Positions 35,131 through 44,475 of a stretch of 64,000 bases of DNA are shown here, piece after piece. Position 1 is the first letter of the stretch, and each line of letters begins with the position of its first letter. Origin of the DNA: Pedobacter heparinus DSM 2366 (GTDB lineage: Bacteria; Bacteroidota; Bacteroidia; Sphingobacteriales; Sphingobacteriaceae); the NCBI RefSeq assembly GCF_000023825.1, contig NC_013061.1, positions 2,232,001 through 2,296,000 of the forward strand, in the 5' to 3' direction. Both the position numbers and the translations under genes were made by a program. Under the pieces are notes generated by a model. It searched no databases. It was not told the DNA's origin and saw only the letters and a program-made list of their open reading frames with translations.

Positions 35131-36318
35131 ATGTTTATTATACTGATATTATTTATTGTATTGGGATCGATTATAATTATTCATTTGCTATTTCCAGCTT
35201 TTCTGTTGTTGATATCATCATTGTTCAGAATTAAAAGTAAAAAAAATGCTAACCCTGATACAAACGGTGCTGGAGATTATGCAGTTATTGTAACAGCATA
35301 CGAAGACCTCTCTTTGATACATGCTGTTGTCGATTCCATCCTTAAAGTTGATTATGGTAATTTTATAATTTATATAGTTGCAGACAATTGCGATGTTTCT
35401 ACACTTAATTTCGCTGACGAAAGAATAGTTGTTTTAAGACCCACCGAAGTACTATCCAGCAATGTCAAATCCCACTTCTATGCCATTAATAATTTTAAGA
35501 GACAACATGATAGAATAACGATTATAGATAGCGATAATTTAGTGCAATCTTCTTATTTTGTGGAGCTAAACCATATTTTTGATTTGGGCTATCATGCGGT
35601 TCAGGGAGTTCGGGAGGCCAAAAATTTAAATACAAGCCTGGCCTGTTTAGATGCTGCAAATGACATATATTACAGATATGCAGATAAGGAGTTATTAACC
35701 TTGGCAGGTTCTTCAGCATCTTTATCAGGTTCCGGAATGGCATTTTCTACTGAACTTTATAAAGAATGTATGTTAAAACTTGATGCCAGCGGTGCAGGTT
35801 TTGACAAAATTTTACAATACGAAATTGTGATTCGAAAACTTAAGATCGCATTTGCTAAAAAAGCAATCGTATATGATGAAAAGACATCTAAATCTGATCA
35901 ATTGGTTAAGCAAAGGGCCAGATGGATAAATACCTGGTTTAAGTTTTTTAAACTTGGTTTAAAGATGATGTTATCGGGAGTAGTAAATAGAGATTGGAAC
36001 CAATTCTTATTCTCAATTATGCTTGTAAGGCCACCATTATTTATTCTTTTGTTTCTTTCTTTGTTATGGTTTGCAATTGGGTTATTGATTGTTCCCGAAC
36101 TAAGTTTAATTATTGTGATTTCCTCTTTTATATTTGTTTTCACTTTTATGAAATCATTGAGTCATTTTAAGGCTGACAGAAGAATTTATCAATCTTTAAA
36201 GCGTATCCCAATATTTATATTTTTTCAGGTACAAGCGCTTTTAAAGGCCAAGAAAGCAAACAAACTCTCTGTGGCAACGAAACACGACCATAATACAACT
36301 ATAAATGATCTGGATTAA
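35131..36318 (+). CDS. Membrane-bound family 2 glycosyltransferase
   Basis: 395 residues: an N-terminal membrane helix (about 1-28), a GT2 catalytic domain (about 45-270) with YIVADNCDVS, the metal-binding ITIIDSDNLV and a KQRARWINTWFKF block like the QxxRW motif of processive enzymes, and two or three membrane helices at the C-terminus (about 290-345). Enzymes of this layout add sugars at the membrane and may be processive. It ends the plus-strand run; the next gene converges from the other strand, with only a weak hairpin between. Confidence 0.9.
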   Translation: MFIILILFIVLGSIIIIHLLFPAFLLLISSLFRIKSKKNANPDTNGAGDYAVIVTAYEDLSLIHAVVDSILKVDYGNFIIYIVADNCDVSTLNFADERIVVLRPTEVLSSNVKSHFYAINNFKRQHDRITIIDSDNLVQSSYFVELNHIFDLGYHAVQGVREAKNLNTSLACLDAANDIYYRYADKELLTLAGSSASLSGSGMAFSTELYKECMLKLDASGAGFDKILQYEIVIRKLKIAFAKKAIVYDEKTSKSDQLVKQRARWINTWFKFFKLGLKMMLSGVVNRDWNQFLFSIMLVRPPLFILLFLSLLWFAIGLLIVPELSLIIVISSFIFVFTFMKSLSHFKADRRIYQSLKRIPIFIFFQVQALLKAKKANKLSVATKHDHNTTINDLD

Positions 36319-36349
36319 ACCAATAATAATGGTTGGTTAAAGAAATTAA

Positions 36350-37210
36350 TTAAGAAGTTTTCTTATAAGAATCTTCTGGAAGCTTAGAATTGAAATTGCT
36401 AAAAAATCTTTTTAGCTCTTTGTTGATTCTTGACATTAGGGCTTTCGTAAAATCATTGCCATCTCGTTCTAGCGTTCTTGTTCCGGTCCATGCCCGAGCT
36501 CTGTTAGATCTTACCTGCCGGATCTTACCATATTTCATTAACCCCAAACACAGCTGCCCGTCATCGCCCCAAAAATTATCATTTATAAATCCCACTTTCA
36601 GACCTAGTTCTTTTATATAGCCCATGCTAATTCCATACGCATTAAAATAAGGTCTGTTAAGCTGTCTGAATTCTGAAATGATATCTTTCATTTTCTCAAG
36701 CATATAAAGTTTCCATCTAGGAAAACCAGGACTACTTATAAAAGAATATCTGCCGTACACACATACCACATCTTTCTTTTTCAACACTGCTAACATATCA
36801 TTAACCCAACATGAAGGGTAAAAACAATCAGCATCGGCAAGTAGTACAAATTTGCCTTTTGCATTTAATTGTCCAAGTTGCCTGGCGGGTCCACATCCTT
36901 GTACTTTTTCAAACATACTTTTAATATGCAGTTTAGAAATTGTATCCTGTGTTCTGTCTTTTGAATTATTATTTACCACAATAATTTCAATGGGGAAGTC
37001 AAATTTTGTTTCAGAAAGACTAGCAATACACCTTAAAATGTTAATTTCTTCATTCCAGGCAGCTATTAAAATAGTAACCAATGGTTCGTCACCGATGATC
37101 TTATCGAGCTTTTTATTAATTTCGTCAAAGGTACTCTGAGGTATCTCTTCAAATTTGTTGAATGGAAAATCAAAATCTCTTAACCACTTAGGATTTTTAA
37201 AAAGCTTCAT
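36350..37210 (-). CDS. Glycosyltransferase family 2
   Basis: The 286-residue protein has a GT-A start LVTILIAAWNEEINILRCIASL, EIIVVNNNSKDRTQDT with the donor-binding residues, and LLADADCFYPSCWVNDML carrying the DxD motif. The remaining sequence includes GFINDNFWGDDGQLCLGL, where ED/DD is usual as the catalytic base region. It has no membrane segment. It is transcribed alone, convergent with the previous genes and divergent from the oxidoreductase pair after 167 bp. Confidence 0.9.
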   Translation of the reverse strand: MKLFKNPKWLRDFDFPFNKFEEIPQSTFDEINKKLDKIIGDEPLVTILIAAWNEEINILRCIASLSETKFDFPIEIIVVNNNSKDRTQDTISKLHIKSMFEKVQGCGPARQLGQLNAKGKFVLLADADCFYPSCWVNDMLAVLKKKDVVCVYGRYSFISSPGFPRWKLYMLEKMKDIISEFRQLNRPYFNAYGISMGYIKELGLKVGFINDNFWGDDGQLCLGLMKYGKIRQVRSNRARAWTGTRTLERDGNDFTKALMSRINKELKRFFSNFNSKLPEDSYKKTS

Positions 37211-37377
37211 ACAAAAGGAAATCTTATCTAATTCAATTGATTAGTATCTTAATAAAGATATACTAAGGTAAGACTATAAATTTATTTAATAAATTATTTA
37301 TAGTCTAAACTGTATATTATTTGAACATATTTGTTTTCATATATATATATTTAAACTTTTAATCAATTGATATTTCA

Positions 37378-37953
37378 ATGAATAGAAGATCCTATTTAAA
37401 AGGTATTGTTTTTTTGGGAGCTGCTAGTGTTGTAACCTATTTTGCCGGTATAAAAAAATACTTTAATAGGGCTCAGGATATTGGGCATATAAAAGATAAG
37501 GAACCAATTTTGGCCGAATTGGTAGATCTTATTATTCCGGCAACTGAAAGCCCAGGTGCAAAAGATGCATTAGTACATCTCTATATCATCAAAATCTTAA
37601 CAAATTGTCATACTAAAGCTTTACAAAATGAATTTCTGGCAGGAATCGCAGATTTGGAAAAAAAAGCCATAAGTAATTATAATAAAGATTTTTTAAAATG
37701 TACACTACCTGAGAAAATGGCGGTTTTAGATCTGTTTGCAAGAAAATCAGGTTACAACTCAGCAATTCTGAATAAGATCATTAAAAAAATATTCGGTGAA
37801 TCATTTTTTCCTATGTTAAAAAGATTAACTGTTGAAGGATATTGTCTTTCAAAACCGGGGGCAACACAAGGGTTAGAATACGATTATATTCCTGGTGCAT
37901 TTTATGCATGTGTGCCCTTAAAAAAAGGACAAAAATCCTGGGCAACAAAATAG
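37378..37953 (+). CDS. Gluconate 2-dehydrogenase subunit 3-family protein
   Basis: The 191-residue protein starts with a twin-arginine-type leader (MNRRSYLKGIVFLGAASVV) and has the subunit 3 domain (about 40-185, with LAELVDLIIPATESPGAKDA near the start). In known enzymes this small subunit carries the Tat signal for the FAD subunit and takes it across the membrane. The GMC oxidoreductase gene follows 17 nt downstream. The complex probably oxidises a sugar or polyol in the periplasm. Confidence 0.9.
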   Translation: MNRRSYLKGIVFLGAASVVTYFAGIKKYFNRAQDIGHIKDKEPILAELVDLIIPATESPGAKDALVHLYIIKILTNCHTKALQNEFLAGIADLEKKAISNYNKDFLKCTLPEKMAVLDLFARKSGYNSAILNKIIKKIFGESFFPMLKRLTVEGYCLSKPGATQGLEYDYIPGAFYACVPLKKGQKSWATK

Positions 37954-37970
37954 CTGTAGATTTTTATAAT

Positions 37971-39647
37971 ATGAAGAATTTAAATTTTTATGATGCGATT
38001 GTAATTGGGTCTGGTATCAGCGGGGGGTGGGCAGCAATGGAATTATGTAAAAAGGGATTGAAAACGTTACTTCTTGAACGTGGAAGAGATGTCAAACATA
38101 TACAAGATTATCCCACAGCTAATTTGAACCCGTGGGATTTTGAGTTGGGCTTTAATAATACACTAAAAGATCAGGAGAATGATCCCATACAAAGTATGGC
38201 ATATACTCCTGCAGACAAGCATTTTTATGTGAGTGATAAAGACCAGCCTTATGTTCAGGAAAAGCCATTTAATTGGTTTCGCGGCTATCAAGTAGGCGGC
38301 AGGTCGTTACTATGGGGGCGCCAATGTTATCGTCTTAGCGATTTAGATTTTGAGGCAAATTTGAAAGAAGGCGTAGCCATAGATTGGCCAATAAGATACA
38401 AAGACATTGCCAGCTGGTATAGTTACGTGGAATCATTTATCGGCGTTAGCGGAAAACATGAAAATCTATCACAGTTGCCCGATGGAGAGTTTTTGCCGCC
38501 ATTCGAATTGAATTGCATAGAGGAACATTTAGCTGATTCTATCCTCAAAACTGAAGAAAACAGGTTACTTACCCCAGCGCGCGTAGCCAACCTAACGAAA
38601 GGCTGGGATAATAGAGGACCATGCCAAAATAGAAATCTTTGTACCAGGGGCTGTCCATTTGGTGGTTATTTTAGCAGTAACAGTTCTACAATCCCTTCTG
38701 CAATGGCTACAGGTAATTTAACATTGAGGCCTTTTTCAATCGTTGTTGAGTTAATATATGATGAACAAGAACAGAAAGCAAAAGGAGTTAAAGTAATTGA
38801 TAGCGTAAGTAATGAAGTTCACCTATTTTATGCAAACATCATCTTTATCAATGCATCTACTATACCAACTACAGCATTATTACTTAACTCCGTTTCCTCA
38901 AGGTTTCCAAATGGGTTTGGAAATGATAGTGGCCAGGTAGGACATAACCTAATGGATCATCATTCTTCTGCGGGAGCATTTGGAATGCATGATAGTTTTA
39001 AAAATCAGTATTATAAAGGTAGACGGCCTTGTGGATTTTTAATTCCAAGATATAGAAACCTGAATAATAATGAAAATCTTGGTTTTAGCAGAGGGTACAA
39101 CATCCAGGGTCGGGGCCAGCGTCAGGAGTGGGTAGATCTTTCTTCTTCAAATGGATATGGAAGTCAGTTTAAAAAAGAAATCACAACACCTGGTAAGTGG
39201 ATGGTATGGATGGCCGGATGGGGAGAGTGTTTGCCATATTTTGAAAATCGAGTCAGTCTAGTTCCCGATAAAGTAGATAAATGGGGGCAAAAGTTAATAG
39301 CTATTGATTTTGAATTTAAGGATAATGAAAGAAAAATGATGGATGATATCAAAGACACGGCTACTGAAATGCTTATAAAAGCTGGTTTTAATAATATTGA
39401 TAGTTTTAATTACAATAAACCAGGAGGTTCCACTGTACATGAAATGGGCACGGCAAGAATGGGGAACGATCCAAAAACGTCGGTATTGAATAGATTTAAC
39501 CAAATGCATTCTGTAAAAAATGTTTTTATAACTGATGGAAGCTGTATGACCTCTTCGGGATGTCAAAATCCTTCATTAACTTATATGGCTTTAACTGCCA
39601 GAGCTTGCGATTACGCTGTTAAGCAATTAAAGCTGGGTAATCTTTGA
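37971..39647 (+). CDS. GMC-family FAD oxidoreductase (first copy)
   Basis: 558 residues from ATG 37971; the longer frame from 37842 lies over the previous gene and was rejected. The FAD-binding start AIVIGSGISGGWAAMELCKKG is at the N-terminus, GRSLLWGRQCYR and NRGPCQNRNLCTRGCPFGG lie further on (Cys-rich, perhaps metal or structural), and the GMC C-terminal domain has HEMGTARMG with the catalytic His and CQNPSLTYMALTARA with the Asn. It has no signal of its own, so export with the preceding subunit is expected. Substrate unknown; the locus suggests a sugar. Confidence 0.93.
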   Translation: MKNLNFYDAIVIGSGISGGWAAMELCKKGLKTLLLERGRDVKHIQDYPTANLNPWDFELGFNNTLKDQENDPIQSMAYTPADKHFYVSDKDQPYVQEKPFNWFRGYQVGGRSLLWGRQCYRLSDLDFEANLKEGVAIDWPIRYKDIASWYSYVESFIGVSGKHENLSQLPDGEFLPPFELNCIEEHLADSILKTEENRLLTPARVANLTKGWDNRGPCQNRNLCTRGCPFGGYFSSNSSTIPSAMATGNLTLRPFSIVVELIYDEQEQKAKGVKVIDSVSNEVHLFYANIIFINASTIPTTALLLNSVSSRFPNGFGNDSGQVGHNLMDHHSSAGAFGMHDSFKNQYYKGRRPCGFLIPRYRNLNNNENLGFSRGYNIQGRGQRQEWVDLSSSNGYGSQFKKEITTPGKWMVWMAGWGECLPYFENRVSLVPDKVDKWGQKLIAIDFEFKDNERKMMDDIKDTATEMLIKAGFNNIDSFNYNKPGGSTVHEMGTARMGNDPKTSVLNRFNQMHSVKNVFITDGSCMTSSGCQNPSLTYMALTARACDYAVKQLKLGNL

Positions 39648-39655
39648 GTCCTGAA

Positions 39656-41089
39656 TTATAAAGATTTTTTTAATGCCAGCATCTCGCTTAATGATAGCTT
39701 ATATTTTAACGTCAGGCCAATGTAAACAGCTCCACCAATAATTACCTGAGCAATAAGATGAATCAAACCCGTGTTGCCAATAAAACGTTGATAAAGAAAG
39801 ATCAGCCCAACCATTATTAAACAGAAAGAAATGGGCATAAGAATATTACTTACTAACTTTTTAAGGAAGCTGCCTACCAAATGGTTAACTATATAAAATA
39901 CAATTATTGTTTCTAATAAAGACGTGATTACATATCCGTACGCTATTCCGATTAAACCAAATGCTTGAGAAAAGAAATATAAAGTAGGTATTTTTACAAT
40001 AAGAGAGATTAGGTTTACATAAAACATCAGGTTGGGTTTATTTCTGGATAGTGCTACAGATGATGCAGGAGCAATTACACAAGCCAGAAAACTGACAAAT
40101 ACTATAATTTTAACCAATTGCACTGAACCTTCATAATCCGCCCCATATATCAAAACAACTACGCTGGATGAAGTAATGAATAATCCGGATAACAAAGGAT
40201 AATTGCAAAAAGAAATGAAATCAACAATTTTTAAATATGCCCTTTTTAAGCCATCAATATCTTTCATCTTTGCCATAATTGGATAGGAGACCTGCATAAT
40301 TATGGGGTTTAATCTGGTGATTGGGAAAACCGCTAACTGGTAAGCAATTGTATATAAACCCAATTCTTTAATACCTACCGCCTTACCTATCACGATGTTT
40401 TCTAAATTTCCATTCACAAAACCAAGAACTCCTTCGGCCATATGGTATATTCCAAACCTGAGGTGATCCTTTATTTCGCCCAGTTTAAAATACCAGACGG
40501 GGGTAAATAGATTCTTTCCCAATAGGATATAAAGAAATGTTTTAACCCCAGTAAAAATAACCTGACTATATATAATTGATCGTTCTTCAAAACCACTATA
40601 AGCGAGGGTAACAGTTAGTACGATATTTAATACTGCTCCAATAACCTCAATAACCGCAAGGATTTTAAACTTGAGTTCCTTTTGAAGTAGATTCCAGTAA
40701 ATCTGGCTTGTATAGATCATTGGAAAGGTAATTGCAGAAACCTTTATTACATGAGATAGTTTAGGCTCATCGTAATAATCAACAACAAATCCTGATGACA
40801 AATAAATTAGTGCACCCATTGTAAAGCCAAGGGCAATGCTTGCAAAGAATATGGTAGATAAGATTTTTTTATCATTCTCCTGTTTGGAGATGATAGAATT
40901 CGTGAATCCTAAATTAGCGAATATGTGGAAAAAGTTTAAAACAAGTGTACAGATGCTAACCAATCCAAATATAGTAGGTTCTAAAACCCTTGCCACTATC
41001 GCTAGTTGGCAAAAAGAAAGCAAAGTATTAATTACAGTTGCTGTAGTAGTCCACTTAGCACCATTAATGGCAACGGCCTGATTACTCAT
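39656..41089 (-). CDS. Lipopolysaccharide/exopolysaccharide flippase (Wzx-like, MATE/MVF fold)
   Basis: The 477-residue protein has about twelve to fourteen hydrophobic helices, a cytoplasmic start with AINGAKWTTTATVINTLLSF and no signal peptide, as in the polysaccharide-transport branch of the MOP exporter superfamily. It should move undecaprenyl-linked repeat units across the inner membrane for the polymerase encoded at 30866-32311. It is convergent with the GMC gene, 8 nt away, and follows a GT2 gene 34 nt upstream in the same direction. Confidence 0.92.
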   Translation of the reverse strand: MSNQAVAINGAKWTTTATVINTLLSFCQLAIVARVLEPTIFGLVSICTLVLNFFHIFANLGFTNSIISKQENDKKILSTIFFASIALGFTMGALIYLSSGFVVDYYDEPKLSHVIKVSAITFPMIYTSQIYWNLLQKELKFKILAVIEVIGAVLNIVLTVTLAYSGFEERSIIYSQVIFTGVKTFLYILLGKNLFTPVWYFKLGEIKDHLRFGIYHMAEGVLGFVNGNLENIVIGKAVGIKELGLYTIAYQLAVFPITRLNPIIMQVSYPIMAKMKDIDGLKRAYLKIVDFISFCNYPLLSGLFITSSSVVVLIYGADYEGSVQLVKIIVFVSFLACVIAPASSVALSRNKPNLMFYVNLISLIVKIPTLYFFSQAFGLIGIAYGYVITSLLETIIVFYIVNHLVGSFLKKLVSNILMPISFCLIMVGLIFLYQRFIGNTGLIHLIAQVIIGGAVYIGLTLKYKLSLSEMLALKKSL

Positions 41090-41123
41090 AGTAATGATTT
41101 TTTATGACGTGACAAAGTGAACA

Positions 41124-41927
41124 TCAACCAGGATGTTTTCGGGTAGTAAAAAGTTTGACGTTAAGTTTGACAAATTTTATTTTTGCATATGCCCATTTGC
41201 CCAATTTCATATAAGTAGCATCTTTATTTTTCCATGATTTTCTATAAGAAGCAGTACTGCTTTCATGTTGTTCATTATCCTGTGTAAGCAGTCCATAATG
41301 ATCATCAAAAAACAATGCTTTACCCTTATTTTTAATAAAAGACAGACTCATTAGCATTTCTGTTTTATCCACGTTTAATCCTTCAGCATACCTCCCGAAT
41401 TTTTGTAAAAAAGAAGACTTTCTCAGGTGAGGATGATCGCTATACAAGTAAAATTTCAAATTATTGGTAAACCATGGAGCCATTTTAAATTGTTTTTCAG
41501 AAAAACCCAGCTTATACGGCCTTGAATAGGGGTAAAATTCGTATGCATAAAAAGAAATCATATCCCACTGCTTATCTTCCTCCATAATGTTTAAACCATC
41601 ACGAAAATGTTCAGGGAAATTAGGCTTCGGTATGAAATCTTCCTGTATATATAAAGTATATGGGGTTGTTACATTATCTTGTCCTTTGTTGATGTTATTT
41701 CCCAGACCTTTGTTCTTTGGAGTCGTAATCAACCGGAAATTATACTTATTTTTTAGTTCTGTAATGTAAACTAAGTGCTCTTGTTTGCTTCCATCATCAG
41801 AGATGACGACATCTTCAAAAACACAATTTAGTTCCTGAAAGGATTTTAAAAGACGTTCTAAAGACTTACTTCTGTTGTAATGTGTAATAAGAAGCGTGAC
41901 ATTTTTAAAATAATTTTGTTGGGTCAT
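41124..41927 (-). CDS. Glycosyltransferase family 2 (copy B)
   Basis: The 267-residue protein begins VTLLITHYNRSKSLERLLKS and has VVISDDGSKQEH and LYIQEDFIPKPNF, followed by YLYSDHPHLRKSSFLQKFG. It is close in sequence to the plus-strand protein at 33083-33856 along its whole length, so one is a duplicate of the other moved to the opposite strand. No membrane helix is seen. It is upstream of the flippase gene and probably co-transcribed with it. Confidence 0.92.
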   Translation of the reverse strand: MTQQNYFKNVTLLITHYNRSKSLERLLKSFQELNCVFEDVVISDDGSKQEHLVYITELKNKYNFRLITTPKNKGLGNNINKGQDNVTTPYTLYIQEDFIPKPNFPEHFRDGLNIMEEDKQWDMISFYAYEFYPYSRPYKLGFSEKQFKMAPWFTNNLKFYLYSDHPHLRKSSFLQKFGRYAEGLNVDKTEMLMSLSFIKNKGKALFFDDHYGLLTQDNEQHESSTASYRKSWKNKDATYMKLGKWAYAKIKFVKLNVKLFTTRKHPG

Positions 41928-42000
41928 CCTATCGGTTACTATAATTTAGTACCATAAAGATAGAACCAAATACCAAACTTTAAAAGTTTAATTATAATTT

Positions 42001-42038
42001 ATAAAAAAAAGTAACCTGACATGGCAATCAGGTTACTT
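42001..42038 (-). terminator. Terminator of the beta-helix lipoprotein gene
   Basis: AAGTAACCTGA (42009-42019) pairs perfectly with TCAGGTTACTT (42028-42038). Read on the minus strand the stem is followed by a run of eight T, 20 nt after the gene's stop. Confidence 0.88.
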
Positions 42039-42058
42039 AAATTTCAGTTAAACAACAA

Positions 42059-43438
42059 CTATTCTACAGCTCCGATAGAAGGTGAGATTCCTCTTATATT
42101 TCCATAGTAATCTATTTCAATTGGGGTTTGCTTTCCAGAGTTTTTTGCAGGAGAGCCATTTGCTAGTTTAAAAGTGCTCTGATCCACCAGTCCGGCTTCA
42201 GCACTTGTAGAAAAATATAAATTACTGTATGTGTTCGGTTTTAAATCTGCCTGCTGGTTTGAAATTCCGCTACCAGGCTGAAAATTATAACCTAAATTAT
42301 TGTAAACGTCACAGGTTCCGCCAAATAAGCTATATACATCTACCACACTTCCATACCAATCTTTACTTGTATTCAGATTTCCACAAGTGTTGTTAAAAAT
42401 CTTTGCATTTGTAAAAGTCGTTTTGCCACCAACTATATTGTAAGAAAAAGCCTGAACTTCAAAGCCGGAGTATTTTCTGGAATTTACCACAATGTTATTG
42501 TAAATTAGAATATCTTTAGGGGTAGATCCAATAGTATGTCCCCAAGCCCTAAGTGCATTTCCCTGATGATTACTGATGTAATTGTTATAAAATTTTCCAT
42601 TGCCATTTAATTGGAAAATCCCATTGTGATTGTTGTTTTGGGTATTGATATTGTTAATCTTATTGTGGTGGATATTGTAATCTTCTACATTACCTATATA
42701 TACAACAGTACCAACATTTGGTGAATTTTGAAAGTCCAGATATCCGATTTCAATATTTTTAATTAATCCCGTGATATTACCATTTTGCACCGAACCATGA
42801 GCATTTAAAAAAACATTGCAATTGTCACAATTGATGTTCAAAAACTTTAAGTTTTTCATGTATGAATCTTCAGTTCCATTATAGGCCTTGTTTTCTGGAT
42901 AATTGATCACATAATTCCCAATATTTTTAAATGAAATATTTTGTAGGGTAAAATTATCCACACTTCCACTCATTTCAATGGCTCTATAGGTATTATCACT
43001 AAAGGAGAAACCTTTAGCAATGCCAGGCGTACCATCTCCTGAAATAACAACGTTTTTCAGGTTGCTAAGATCCATTTTATTGAAATTTCCGGTGATTTCA
43101 ACCAATCCATCATTTTGTATGGTAATTGGACATCCGTTATCTGAAATAATATTTCGTATAACAATACCTTTATAAGTCCCTCCTTTAATTCTGATTAAAT
43201 CTTTACACTTAAATGGTGTGGTTAAACCGTCAATTATAAGGTTTCCTGATCCTGTACCAACATCCAAAATGCGTTCAAATACCGGTGGTTTGCTTGTTTC
43301 CGGTTTGTTTTCAGGTACTGGAGTTTCTTTAATAATCTCCGGTTGAACAGGTTCTGCAAGAATTTCTGTCTTTTTGCAAGAAGAAAATACAATCAATGGA
43401 AGAACGATAAGTAGCGAAAAATATCCCAATACCTTCAT
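42059..43438 (-). CDS. Right-handed parallel beta-helix lipoprotein
   Basis: The 459-residue protein has a lipoprotein signal (LLIVLPLIVFSSC, Cys near 20), a Pro/Glu/Lys-rich linker (about 25-55), then a repetitive beta-helix region (about 70-430) with many Asn-rich turns (e.g. NNINTQNNNHNGIFQLNGNG). It resembles NosD/pectate-lyase-like folds. In exopolysaccharide loci such proteins often act on or bind the polymer as lyases, epimerases or adhesins; no catalytic set could be recognised. It ends with IGAVE, common in the family. It is divergent from the fucosyltransferase gene and has its own terminator. Confidence 0.85.
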   Translation of the reverse strand: MKVLGYFSLLIVLPLIVFSSCKKTEILAEPVQPEIIKETPVPENKPETSKPPVFERILDVGTGSGNLIIDGLTTPFKCKDLIRIKGGTYKGIVIRNIISDNGCPITIQNDGLVEITGNFNKMDLSNLKNVVISGDGTPGIAKGFSFSDNTYRAIEMSGSVDNFTLQNISFKNIGNYVINYPENKAYNGTEDSYMKNLKFLNINCDNCNVFLNAHGSVQNGNITGLIKNIEIGYLDFQNSPNVGTVVYIGNVEDYNIHHNKINNINTQNNNHNGIFQLNGNGKFYNNYISNHQGNALRAWGHTIGSTPKDILIYNNIVVNSRKYSGFEVQAFSYNIVGGKTTFTNAKIFNNTCGNLNTSKDWYGSVVDVYSLFGGTCDVYNNLGYNFQPGSGISNQQADLKPNTYSNLYFSTSAEAGLVDQSTFKLANGSPAKNSGKQTPIEIDYYGNIRGISPSIGAVE

Positions 43439-43654
43439 GTAATTTATTTATCTTTTAGTTAAGTGTTTAATTATCCTATGCATAGATATGGAAATTATTT
43501 TAAAAAACAATTTTTTTTTAAAATAAAATGGGGAAAAATGGGAAAAAATATCTCTATATGTGGAAAGTGAGATTTTTTTTTATGGTAAAGAAGGATTGTG
43601 TACCTTCGTCTTTGAAGGAATTTTCGTCGTTAAATAATAGGATCTAAACCACTT

Positions 43655-44467
43655 ATGGTAGGAGTACAATTCAATGGAAGATTGGGAAATCAAATTTTTC
43701 AATATGCATTTTATCAATATTTGAAAACAAATAATAAGCGGATATTTTTCTTTTTCTCAAATCCCACTGACAGTTATCTTACCAAATATTTTGATATTGA
43801 TCGTACTGAAGATTACTGTTTAACCTATAAGGCTTTATTTATTGTTCCGAAGATTTTGAATAAAATTCTAGCATCGAGACAAATTTATATTCAGAATATC
43901 CAGATCCCCAAACCAGTAAGCGTAAGAAACTGGACCATTTACAAAGGTTTTTTTCAAACAGACTGGTATGTTAAAAATATCGTTGGAGAGTTTGGCCTTA
44001 AAATTAAGCAAGAATATCAGCAGAAGTTTGACGAAAAATTTGGCGAGGTATTTAAATTGAATAAGACCATTGCGGTTCATATCCGAAGAACAGATTATTT
44101 AAAATATGGTAAAAGAGATATTTCTTTGCCGATAGCGTACTTTAAAAGCAGATTGGATGCATTGCAAAACATTGATGATTATAAGATTTTCTTTGTCAGC
44201 GATGACATTGCTTATGTTTCCTCTTATTTTGGAAAGAATGCCAACTATATTTTTTCAGAAAATGATGAGATAACTGATTTTCAGATTATTAAGGCTGCAG
44301 ATATTTCCATAATTTCTAACAGTAGCTTTGCGTGGTGGGCTTGTTATCTTTCTGCAAATAAAAGAAAGATTACTTATGCTCCAAAAAACTGGTTGGGCTT
44401 TAGAATAGGTAAGGAACATCCTAAAAAAGTCATGACTGATCGTTTTATTTGGTGTGATGTCCAATAA
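43655..44467 (+). CDS. Alpha-1,2-fucosyltransferase-like (GT11)
   Basis: The 270-residue protein has the GT11 start VQFNGRLGNQIFQYAFYQYL, the GDP-fucose-binding HIRRTDYL, FFVSDD and the SNSSFAWWACYLS block near the C-terminus. All motifs of the family are in place and the length is standard. It transfers fucose (or a related 6-deoxyhexose) from a GDP sugar, so fucose is a likely component of the polymer. The next gene follows after 8 nt. Confidence 0.94.
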   Translation: MVGVQFNGRLGNQIFQYAFYQYLKTNNKRIFFFFSNPTDSYLTKYFDIDRTEDYCLTYKALFIVPKILNKILASRQIYIQNIQIPKPVSVRNWTIYKGFFQTDWYVKNIVGEFGLKIKQEYQQKFDEKFGEVFKLNKTIAVHIRRTDYLKYGKRDISLPIAYFKSRLDALQNIDDYKIFFVSDDIAYVSSYFGKNANYIFSENDEITDFQIIKAADISIISNSSFAWWACYLSANKRKITYAPKNWLGFRIGKEHPKKVMTDRFIWCDVQ

Positions 44468-44475
44468 TCATTGCA

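Noticed and set aside
37842-37970. Upstream extension of the first GMC oxidoreductase
   Set aside because: It overlaps the subunit 3 gene in another frame, while the FAD-binding strand begins directly after ATG 37971.
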